A stretch of 64,000 nt of DNA. Origin: Kamptonema formosum PCC 6407. Its GTDB lineage: Bacteria > Cyanobacteriota > Cyanobacteriia > Cyanobacteriales > Microcoleaceae. The DNA is taken from assembly GCF_000332155.1 (NCBI RefSeq), contig NZ_KB235898.1:488592-552591 (forward strand), in the 5' to 3' direction. Within the stretch, counting starts at the first letter, position 1. Every line of letters begins with the position of its first letter. The notes beneath the pieces were generated by a model. That model saw only the letters and a list, made by a program, of their open reading frames with translations, did no database searches and was not told the DNA's origin. Position numbers and translations under genes: made by a program. Below are positions 54,353 to 61,539 of the stretch, in pieces.

Positions 54353-54615
54353 ACGCGCCGTAAGTACCCGGTATTCCGTATCCTTACAAATGGTAAACAG
54401 CCTTGCAATCCGGGCGGTGGATCGCCGTCCTTGCGCTTAGTTCTAGCACGCATCACTAGCCTGCTCTTGACTGTGCGGGCTTTCAGTACTACTCGCTATT
54501 CCGGTTTAAATTCTGTGAATAGAATGAGCGAGTAGTACTGAGCCCGCTGGAGTTGAGCAGTCTAGTTCTGAGGGTTTACGAAGGGGCAACCAATTGGCGG
54601 CGCGTGATTTTTTTT
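54353..54615 (+). ncRNA. Candidate structured RNA ending in a U-tract
   Basis: ACGCGCCG (54353-54360) pairs with CGGCGCGT (54598-54605), closing the structure, and T8 (54608-54615) follows. Inside is a long rod: ACTAG (54455)/CTAGT (54562), CTGCTC (54461)/GAGCAG (54555), GCGGGCT (54475)/AGCCCGC (54541) and a perfect 14-bp stem CAGTACTACTCGCT (54484-54497)/AGCGAGTAGTACTG (54527-54540). It lacks an ORF. The pattern fits a 260-nt RNA with an intrinsic terminator. It could also be a decayed transposable repeat. No known RNA family could be assigned by eye. Confidence 0.45.
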
Positions 54616-54769
54616 ATAATAATTAAAACGGAAATGATATTAGTTGCGATCTGTCATTGTTCGCTGTGCTCCGCAATCGCAAGGTATTGAGATTGCTTCG
54701 GGCTTGCTTCGTACCTCGCAACTGCGCTACGCTTGGCTCGCAATGACAAGTATTTAATTGGATCGTGAT

Positions 54770-55165
54770 ATGACTCTCAACGACACTGAACAACAAACTC
54801 CTACTGATACCTTACCTACCGATGGTACTACTCGGATACGGCCCTGGGGTAAAGTTACGATCTTAGAAGAAGGCGAACGTTATCGGATTAATCGCATTGA
54901 AGTAAAACCAGGTCATCACATGAGTGCTCAAATGCACTATCACCGTAGCGAACACTGGGTAGTTGTTTCCGGTACTGCTAAAGTTATCTGCGACGGAAAA
55001 GAGCAGATTTTGATGCAAAAACAATCAACTTATGTACCGATGAACACGCCTCATCGCTTAGAAAATCCGGGGGTGATTCCCCTAGTAATGATTGAAGTGC
55101 AAAACGGGGAATATCTAGGTGAGGATGACATCATCAGATTTCCAGAAGATCCTGAAGAGGAGTAA
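54770..55165 (+). CDS. Mannose-6-phosphate isomerase-type cupin
   Basis: The 131-aa cupin matches the C-terminal PMI-II-like domain: RPWGKVTILEEGERYRINRI, PGHHMSAQMHYHRSEHWVVV and HRLENPG. It has the metal-binding His/Glu pattern of cupins (HYHRSEHW...H). It may interconvert mannose-6-phosphate and fructose-6-phosphate or regulate GDP-mannose synthesis. A TTG at 54758 opens the frame, but ATG 54770 is preferred. It is monocistronic. Confidence 0.88.
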   Translation: MTLNDTEQQTPTDTLPTDGTTRIRPWGKVTILEEGERYRINRIEVKPGHHMSAQMHYHRSEHWVVVSGTAKVICDGKEQILMQKQSTYVPMNTPHRLENPGVIPLVMIEVQNGEYLGEDDIIRFPEDPEEE

Positions 55166-55224
55166 AAATTAGCCTCAAATTATCATAGTAGGGTGGAGGC
55201 TACCCACCCTAAATTTCTAATAAC

Positions 55225-55917
55225 TTAAGATCGCACTTTTCCATCCGGCATCCTAGTATCTTGCATCGCCGCATCCCTCAGATTCACATTGGCGATATTA
55301 GCATCTTTTAAGTTCGCACCAGTCAAATCCGAACCTCCCAGATTTGCGCCACTGAGATTCGCACCAGTCAAATCTGCATCCCGCAGGTTAACTCCCATTA
55401 TTTCCATCCCCATTAAGCTACCGCCCTTAAGACTGACATTAGTTAAATTCGCGGTAGATTGGCGAGTATTCCTGAGATTTGCACCCACCAGATTTGCACT
55501 TTCCAAATTTGCACCTAGCAAATTTGCATAGCTAAGATTAGTACGTTCCAGATTGGCAATCACCATACCTGCCAGAGTCAGATTAGCACGGCTTAAGTTA
55601 GCCTTACTCAAATTTGCACCGTGGAGTCTAGCTCCAATCAGAGTAGCACTCTGCAAATTAGCTTTAGTCAAATTTGCCTGATTGAGCTTCGCTTCATTGA
55701 GATTCGCTCCTTTGAGGTTAGCACCGCTGAGGTTAGCGCCGCTGAGATTGGCTCCGCTAAGGTCAAATCTTGCTAGTTTTGCTCCCGTCAAGTCGCATCC
55801 CGGACAATTTTTGGTTTCAAGTAACTGCTTAAGATGCTCCGCATTTTCTGCTTTCACTGGAGCACTAAAACCAAGTGTCAATAATAATGCCGTTGTTGCC
55901 AAAATCCCAATTCTCAT
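55225..55917 (-). CDS. Secreted pentapeptide-repeat protein
   Basis: The 230-aa protein has a signal peptide (MRIGILATTALLLTLGFSAP), a short linker with two Cys (KNCPGCDLTGAKL) and then about 32 pentapeptide units of the A(D/N)LxX type (SGANLSGANLSGANLKGANL). The repeats form a right-handed quadrilateral beta-helix. The export signal suggests a periplasmic or lumenal location. Such repeats have no fixed function. The opposite-strand ORFs are shadows. Confidence 0.9.
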   Translation of the reverse strand: MRIGILATTALLLTLGFSAPVKAENAEHLKQLLETKNCPGCDLTGAKLARFDLSGANLSGANLSGANLKGANLNEAKLNQANLTKANLQSATLIGARLHGANLSKANLSRANLTLAGMVIANLERTNLSYANLLGANLESANLVGANLRNTRQSTANLTNVSLKGGSLMGMEIMGVNLRDADLTGANLSGANLGGSDLTGANLKDANIANVNLRDAAMQDTRMPDGKVRS

Positions 55918-56161
55918 CTCCCCAACCTCACCAAAGTCTCCTTATTCTTAAATATGCACTATTTTTCAATACTGCTGAGTGATTATGGTCTGTGGGGACT
56001 GTGACTGTAATCACTGATTGGTAATGGTCAGTGGTTCGTTGTTAGAGATTTTAGTAAAATATATTCTCAAATTAGCGATCGCACTTTTCAGAATATGGTA
56101 GAAAGAGCGATCGCCTCAAGTTACAGGCTAACCACCCATTAAATTAGGCGAAAAATTATCC
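55918..56161. other. Gap before higA
   Basis: The 244 bp carries a GCGATCGC site or two and short AT-rich runs. I see nothing else. Confidence 0.35.
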
Positions 56162-56563
56162 CTAGATAAACAAACTAGGTGAAACCTTAAAGTAATCACC
56201 AAGCGCTTTAGCCTGTGCTTTGCTAATCGCCCGTTTACCATTCACAACCTCAGACACAACACCACTCGAAGACTTCATAATGTCTGCTAAATCCCCTTGA
56301 CTAAGGCCGCTAGATTCCAGAATATGTTGCAAAATCTCGTGAGGCAAACTTTTGTCCATCGGATAGTGTTCTGTCTCATAGGCTTCAATCAGCGTTACTA
56401 ACAATTTATGTAAAGCCCTCTCCTCTGGAGAGCGGTTTTTCGCAAAAGTTAGCCTTTCTGCTACTTTCAGGAGGCGATCGTATTCCTCTTCAGTTTCGAT
56501 CGCCTGGGGAGCAATTTCTGACAGTAGCTTTGTATAAATAACTCGGTCAAAAGTAATCGTCAT
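56162..56563 (-). CDS. HigA-type XRE-family antitoxin
   Basis: The 133-aa protein, from ATG 56563, has an N-terminal helical part (DRVIYTKLLSEIAPQAIETE) and a C-terminal HTH (SGLSQGDLADIMKSSSGVVS, then AKALGDYFKVSPS). HigA binds its promoter and neutralises HigB. The frame is open upstream to 56647, but that would overlap the toxin. It overlaps the toxin relic by 17 bp, so it was once the second gene in a higBA operon. Because the toxin is broken, the antitoxin may be an orphan or serve another toxin. Confidence 0.82.
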   Translation of the reverse strand: MTITFDRVIYTKLLSEIAPQAIETEEEYDRLLKVAERLTFAKNRSPEERALHKLLVTLIEAYETEHYPMDKSLPHEILQHILESSGLSQGDLADIMKSSSGVVSEVVNGKRAISKAQAKALGDYFKVSPSLFI

Positions 56564-56729
56564 TTTTCCATTTATCTTTGTCGTATTCAGCGTGGGTGAG
56601 GAAATATTTGTAGTAAACGGTTTGGTCTTCGTAGTCAATACCAACAATCAAGCGATAATCATTGCCTTTGATATTAAAAACGGTGAAATTTCCTACCGCT
56701 TCAGCATCTCCATCTCCAGCTTTATACCA
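56547..56729 (-). pseudogene. Truncated HigB-type toxin
   Basis: The minus-strand open frame of 60 codons reads WYKAGDGDAEAVGNFTVFNI, then KGNDYRLIVGIDYEDQTVYY and KYFLTHAEYDKDKWK, the C-terminal half of a HigB/RelE toxin. It begins after an in-frame TGA and has no start; about 35-40 N-terminal residues are lost. Position WYKAGDG|AEAVG hints at an internal deletion. It overlaps higA as in an intact pair. Confidence 0.75.
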
Positions 56730-56952
56730 TCAAAACTATCCCCAACTAAGCCAAATTTCCGCAAATTCTTGACTCTTAATTATTCCTACCTTATTATTAG
56801 AATAGTTTTAAAGTCGATTTTAAGGTGTAATCTTTATAAATATAATCGGTTATATATACGCCCACATATTCCCACAAATAGATAGTACCTCCAAACAATC
56901 AAAAAAGCAAGGGGGTAAAGCAAAAATTTTTACTCAACCCCCCAACCCTTAC
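56730..56952. other. AT-rich gap between higBA remnant and the solute-binding gene
   Basis: No gene or strong hairpin is seen. The ORF of 97 codons on the plus strand in this area is a shadow of the higBA region and AT-rich sequence. Confidence 0.35.
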
Positions 56953-58236
56953 CTACCTTTGATTCCAGGCATTCGCCGCATCAGTCACAGCCGCCTCAAC
57001 TGACTTTTGATCCAACATCGCGGCCTGCAAATTCTCATAAATCGCCTTTTGCAACTTCTTAATATCCTGCATCGCCGGAATCAGAATCTCCGCATCCTTC
57101 ATCTGACTCGCACTTACCATCCTCGCCAAATCCGCCGACTTAGCATCCGCCGCCACACTCTGAAAATAACCATCCTGTAAAGCCGCAACAGTTGACGGCA
57201 AAACATTCGCTGCCTTGGCAAAAGTAAGCTGATTTTGGTTGTTAGTTACATAAAGGGCAAACTTCACAGCCAAATCGGGTACATCCGTATTACGGGGAAT
57301 CACCAAATTCATCACCGCCACACTTTTCTTACCCGTTTTCCCCGTAATTTGCGGAGCTGCGGTCGAAACCTGCGCTATAGTCGGAGCATTCTGCGCGATC
57401 GCAGACAAAAATTGCGGCCCCGTACCCAACAAAGCCGTCTCCCCCGCCTGATAAAGTTCAATCCCTCGACGGTGGCCTTGAATTAACGCCTCCTTCGGTA
57501 ACAACCCACCCTTGTACAAATCAACCCAATACTGGAAAACCGCCTTACCTTCAGGAGTATTAAACGCCGCCTTTCCTTGGTCATCAACCAAACGGACTCC
57601 CATTTGCACAAAAGACTGCAAAACCTCAGCCGAATCTTCTGGGACAAAGGTTACAAAAAAAGCATACTTGCCCGTTTTTTCCTTAACCTGCTTCGCAACG
57701 TCAGCCAACTCAGTATAAGTGGTCGGAGGTTTACTCACTCCCGCCTGCTTCAGGAGTTCCGAATTATAAATCATGACCTGCGTTGTTAGATACCAAGGAA
57801 TGCCAAAACTTTTACCGTTGAGAATGCTAGCTTTCCAGATATTAGGGAGGTATTGCGATCGCACAGCATCAGGAACCTTAGCATCCAAATCCAGCCAAGC
57901 ATTGCGTCCTGCCAACAGCGAAGCAAAATCGGGATTAAGATTTACCACATCCGGTGCAGTTTTTGCCGAAACTGCTGCTAAAATTTTACTTTCCATCGCC
58001 GACCAAGGCACATCCACCCATCGCACCTTCACCCCCGGATTTTCTGACTCAAACTTAGCGATCAGTTGATTAAAATAATCAGTAAACTGAGGTTGGAGCT
58101 GCATCGTCCAGAACTCAACTTCTTGCCGATTCTTGTTCTCAGCATTAGGAGTACCAGTAGCACAGCCAAATGCGATCGCTACCAACAGCCCCAAAAGGGC
58201 AAAAATTCCAAACCGTTTCCAAGTCTTGCGTTTCAT
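56953..58236 (-). CDS. Sugar ABC transporter substrate-binding lipoprotein
   Basis: The 427-aa protein has a lipoprotein signal (MKRKTWKRFGIFALLGLLVA then IAFGCATG lipobox) and a family 1 extracellular solute-binding fold (EVEFWTMQLQPQFTDYFNQL, NPGVKVRWVDVPWSA, TLGTGPQFLSAIAQ-like region). It should capture a sugar in the periplasm and pass it to an ABC permease. No permease or ATPase gene is adjacent. The frame is open to 58434 across a tandem array; ATG 58236 fits the signal, ATG 58287 is an alternative. Confidence 0.9.
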   Translation of the reverse strand: MKRKTWKRFGIFALLGLLVAIAFGCATGTPNAENKNRQEVEFWTMQLQPQFTDYFNQLIAKFESENPGVKVRWVDVPWSAMESKILAAVSAKTAPDVVNLNPDFASLLAGRNAWLDLDAKVPDAVRSQYLPNIWKASILNGKSFGIPWYLTTQVMIYNSELLKQAGVSKPPTTYTELADVAKQVKEKTGKYAFFVTFVPEDSAEVLQSFVQMGVRLVDDQGKAAFNTPEGKAVFQYWVDLYKGGLLPKEALIQGHRRGIELYQAGETALLGTGPQFLSAIAQNAPTIAQVSTAAPQITGKTGKKSVAVMNLVIPRNTDVPDLAVKFALYVTNNQNQLTFAKAANVLPSTVAALQDGYFQSVAADAKSADLARMVSASQMKDAEILIPAMQDIKKLQKAIYENLQAAMLDQKSVEAAVTDAANAWNQR

Positions 58237-58289
58237 TTTATTGATTCTTTGACCATCATGGTTATTCTCAGCTAAATTGGATAGCATAA

Positions 58290-58500
58290 TTTTGGAGCAG
58301 GGGAGTAGGGGAGATGGGGAGCAGAGGAGATGGGGAAGATAGGGAAGATAGGGAAGATAGGGAAGATGGGGGAGATACGGGAGATGGGGAAGATGGGGGA
58401 GATACGGGAGATACGGGAGATGGGGAATTACCAATTACCAATTACCAATTACCAATTACCAACTAACAACTAACAACTAACAACTAACAACTAACAAAAT
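58290..58500. repeat. GGGAAGATA/GGGGGAGAT and TTACCAA/TAACAAC arrays abutting pilM
   Basis: 9-mer GATAGGGAA, GATGGGGAA and GATACGGGA units run from about 58300 to 58425, then CAATTAC and AACTAAC 7-mers to 58498. The last unit ends 2 bp before the pilM start, with no Shine-Dalgarno. Confidence 0.85.
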
Positions 58501-59595
58501 ATGGTTAACTTTTTTAAAGGATTATTTTCCAATCGCCAGCCCGGAATCGGCATCGAATTGTCTTCAGATTTAATCAAAGTCGTTCAGCTTCAAAAAAAAG
58601 GATCGGCATTAAAACTAGGGATATTAGCTACAGCAGAAGTCCCCGAAGACATCGTACAAGAAGGTCAAATAGTCGATCCGCCAACAATGGCAGAACTGAT
58701 TAGATCCCTACTCGCCGATAACAAAATCACAACCAAACGAGTAGCTACAGCTATTCCGGGCAGAGAAGCAGTAATCCGCTTAATCCCCGTTCCCGCCGAA
58801 CTCAACGACGACGAACTGCGGGAATACATGAACGCCGAAGCAGGTCTATACTTACCATTCCCCAGAGACGATGCAGACGTAGACTATCAGAAACTCGGCT
58901 TATTTGTCGATGAAGATGGCATAGAAAAAGTACAAGTAGTCCTAGTAGCAACCCGGCAAGAAGTTACAAATACTTACATCAATACATTTCAAGAAGCAGG
59001 GCTAACAATTGATGTCTTAGAAGTCACAAGTTTTGCATTAATCCGCACCATGCGCGACCAACTGCAACAATTTTCTGCCCAAGAAGCAGCAGTGCTAACA
59101 GACATAGAATTCGATAGTACAGAGCTAGCTATAGTAGTAGATGGCATACCTCAATTTAACCGGACAATTCCCATCGGCACATACCAAATTCAAACCGCCC
59201 TCAACCAGGCGATGAACTTGCCCCCCACCAGAGACACGAGGGAAGTTCAAGGCATGACCCTCCCAGTTACAGATACAATGGGCACATCAGGGGGGGATGC
59301 GAATCCAGGTACAAATGCCATGATTAAAGTATTAGGCGAATTAGCCGACGAACTGCGCCGCTCGATCGATTTTTACCTCAACCAGAGTGAAGAATTAGAA
59401 GTGGCGCAACTGCTGCTGGCAGGGCCCGGAGCAGCGATCGGCAAACTCGACGAATTCTTTATGCAGAGGTTGAGCTTGCCAGCTAGCCAAGTAGATCCAG
59501 TGGAAGCCCTCTCCCTGGAATTAGAACAAGAAATTCCCCCAGAACAACGAACTGGTTTGGGAATAGCATTGGGTTTAGGACTAAGGGAGGTTTGA
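58501..59595 (+). CDS. pilM: Type IV pilus assembly ATPase-like protein PilM
   Basis: The 364-aa actin-fold protein has the PilM pattern (GIELSSDLIKVVQLQKKGSA, then AVLTDIEFDSTELAIVVDG). PilM binds ATP and the N-terminal tail of PilN at the cytoplasmic face of the inner membrane and links to PilB and PilT motors. It heads a four-gene cluster pilM-N-O-Q. PilP, present in many proteobacteria, is absent. It starts directly after a tandem array. Confidence 0.93.
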   Translation: MVNFFKGLFSNRQPGIGIELSSDLIKVVQLQKKGSALKLGILATAEVPEDIVQEGQIVDPPTMAELIRSLLADNKITTKRVATAIPGREAVIRLIPVPAELNDDELREYMNAEAGLYLPFPRDDADVDYQKLGLFVDEDGIEKVQVVLVATRQEVTNTYINTFQEAGLTIDVLEVTSFALIRTMRDQLQQFSAQEAAVLTDIEFDSTELAIVVDGIPQFNRTIPIGTYQIQTALNQAMNLPPTRDTREVQGMTLPVTDTMGTSGGDANPGTNAMIKVLGELADELRRSIDFYLNQSEELEVAQLLLAGPGAAIGKLDEFFMQRLSLPASQVDPVEALSLELEQEIPPEQRTGLGIALGLGLREV

Positions 59596-59598
59596 AGC

Positions 59599-60510
59599 GT
59601 GTACAGCTTAGATATTAATTTTCTCAACGATCGCCCGGATTACAAACCGGTAGATGTTAATCGAGAACGCAAAAGTAAATCTGCAAGTTCAGCCGATCAA
59701 ACTCCGATTCTAGTTGGGGTAGCCGTAGCACTAGCTCTCAATGGCGTTGTCGGAGGCGCTTACTGGTGGCTGACTCAAGAAAATACTAGAACTGGGGAAC
59801 GCAAAGCAGTAGCTGAACAGAAAGCGGCTCAATTAGAAGCTCAAGTAGCCGAAATCACCAAAATCAAAAACGAAACCCAGAAAATAGAGGGAGAGTATAA
59901 AGCCTTGGGTACGGTATTCGATCAAATTAAGCCTTGGTCAGCCATGTGGCGAGATCTAGGCGATCGCATCCCAGCAGGAGTAAAAATCTCCAAAATTGAC
60001 CAAACCGAGCCGAGCCCGGCCCCCGTCACCCCCACCCCAGCAGCAGCGGCAAAATCTCCCTCTCCCTCGCCGAGTGGCTCTCCTGCTGCCAGCGCATCTC
60101 CTGCTGCCAGTGCCTCTCCTACGGCCCCTGCTGCCCCGCCAGCACCAATGAAGACAGCCACATTAGTAATTACCGGTGTCGCCAGTTCCTTCGAGCAAGT
60201 CAACGACTTTCTGCTGCTAATCCAGCGTTCTCCCTTTTTCAAAGATACCGACACAAAACTGCTCGGAGCAACATTAAAAAACAACACCACACAAATAGAA
60301 CTTCAGAACAAAAGCGCAGGAGGAACCGCCGAAATTCCCAAACTACGCCCCATAGTCGAATATAAAATTGAAACAGCCCTCAGCGCCACTCCTGCATCCC
60401 AATTGCTTCCAGAGCTGAGGAACAAACAGGCAGACGGTCTAGCAATCAGGATCGAAACACTTCAAGAAAAAGGAGTGATCGCACAACAGCCAGAGGTGAA
60501 AAAACCATGA
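59599..60510 (+). CDS. pilN: Type IV pilus assembly protein PilN
   Basis: The 303-aa protein has the PilM-binding N-terminal motif (MYSLDINFLNDRP, the INLLP equivalent), a membrane segment (TPILVGVAVALALNGVVGGA) and a periplasmic coiled coil (KQKAAQLEAQVAEITKIK-like). A Pro/Ala/Ser-rich linker spans about residues 142-182. PilN forms an alignment complex with PilO. It starts with GTG at 59599, 3 bp after pilM's stop, with GGGAGG upstream. Confidence 0.92.
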   Translation: MYSLDINFLNDRPDYKPVDVNRERKSKSASSADQTPILVGVAVALALNGVVGGAYWWLTQENTRTGERKAVAEQKAAQLEAQVAEITKIKNETQKIEGEYKALGTVFDQIKPWSAMWRDLGDRIPAGVKISKIDQTEPSPAPVTPTPAAAAKSPSPSPSGSPAASASPAASASPTAPAAPPAPMKTATLVITGVASSFEQVNDFLLLIQRSPFFKDTDTKLLGATLKNNTTQIELQNKSAGGTAEIPKLRPIVEYKIETALSATPASQLLPELRNKQADGLAIRIETLQEKGVIAQQPEVKKP

Positions 60511-61340
60511 CAGTAGCAAATCAATATATTCCCGGCGAGGAAGGTCAAGAAGAAGAAGGCAAGGCCATATTTGGCATCAAGCTAACTCCGCAAGTCATTG
60601 GAGCTGCGATCGCCGTTCTTGGTCTAGGACTAGCCGGCTATCTAACCTACCAGTTCGTGTTGCCAGAATTGCAAAAAGGTAACGAAGCCAAAGGGAAAAT
60701 TACAGAACTTGAAGGCAAGCAACAACTACTGCAAGCTCAAATTAAGAAAAAAGCTGAAGTAATTGCCGCTCGCGACGAAGCCATACAGCGGAGAATTGAG
60801 GTAACGTCAATGTTTGCTGACGACACCACCTTAAATACTCTGCTTTACGACGTTACTCAACTGGTCAACAAAATTAACTCTGGAGTTCAAGGCGACGATC
60901 GCAAAGCAAAACTGACAAAATTTGAACCTGTCCCGGTGAAAGTAGTTGCCCCATCAGGCCCAGCAGCCGCAGCGGCAATGCCCGACCCAGATATTGTCCT
61001 TGATGGTAGTTTGGGATCTGGGGTTAACGGTCAGCTCAGACGCAAGACTTTTAAAGTTGAGTTTGAAGGTAGTTTCCCTCAAACTCAAGCCTTCCTACGA
61101 AATCTAGAGCTGATGCAATCCCTGTTAGTAGTGAAAAACTTAAAATCTCAGTTGTCAGAAACAACTCAGAAAATAGAAGTTGACTATCAGCAAGGGAAAA
61201 TTATTCCTGTAGGTGTGCCACAAACTAAAATCAAAACAGCCTTTGACTTGCATGCACTACTGCCCTTAAAACAAGTTGAGCCAGCGGCTACCCCAAGTCC
61301 AGCCGCACCTGCAACTCCTAAACCTGCGGCAGCCAAATAG
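60507..61340 (+). CDS. pilO: Type IV pilus assembly protein PilO
   Basis: The 277-aa protein has one membrane segment (about 30-50, VIGAAIAVLGLGLAGYLTYQF), a coiled coil (about 60-95, ELEGKQQLLQAQIKKKAEVI) and a ferredoxin-like periplasmic domain. It pairs with PilN in the alignment complex. It overlaps pilN by 4 bp (ATGA). The C-terminal tail is Pro/Ala-rich. Confidence 0.92.
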   Translation: MTVANQYIPGEEGQEEEGKAIFGIKLTPQVIGAAIAVLGLGLAGYLTYQFVLPELQKGNEAKGKITELEGKQQLLQAQIKKKAEVIAARDEAIQRRIEVTSMFADDTTLNTLLYDVTQLVNKINSGVQGDDRKAKLTKFEPVPVKVVAPSGPAAAAAMPDPDIVLDGSLGSGVNGQLRRKTFKVEFEGSFPQTQAFLRNLELMQSLLVVKNLKSQLSETTQKIEVDYQQGKIIPVGVPQTKIKTAFDLHALLPLKQVEPAATPSPAAPATPKPAAAK

Positions 61341-61370
61341 TGCTATTTTGTATTCCAATACAAGTATAGC

Positions 61371-61452
61371 TAGGGGCTAGGGGCTAGGGACTAGGGGTAG
61401 AGTCTGGTTTCAGAAATTCAAAACGTCCTAACCGCCTTGGTGCTTGCTATAG
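61371..61452. repeat. CTAGGGG array plus TATAGCAA-type repeat
   Basis: A CTAGGGG array (about 61371-61397) is followed by the AAACGTCCTAACCGCCTTGGTGCTTGCTATA segment (to 61452), another copy of the composite repeat found at 6.57 and 9.94 kb. It sits between pilO and pilQ. Confidence 0.75.
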
Positions 61453-61539
61453 TAGTACATTTGTCAATACTCTAAGAGTCAGTAGCGCACCTGACACTTG
61501 AGAGCCAACAGCAAACAAAGTTTTAGTTGAGGAGGGAAC

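Noticed and set aside
54353..54615. Assignment of the structure as 6S RNA, tmRNA or RNase P RNA
   Set aside because: No diagnostic sequence of these RNAs is visible; only the rod shape resembles 6S RNA, so a named call would be speculative.
55289..55951. Plus-strand ORFs with RFAP repeats
   Set aside because: They are the reverse reading of the pentapeptide repeat gene.
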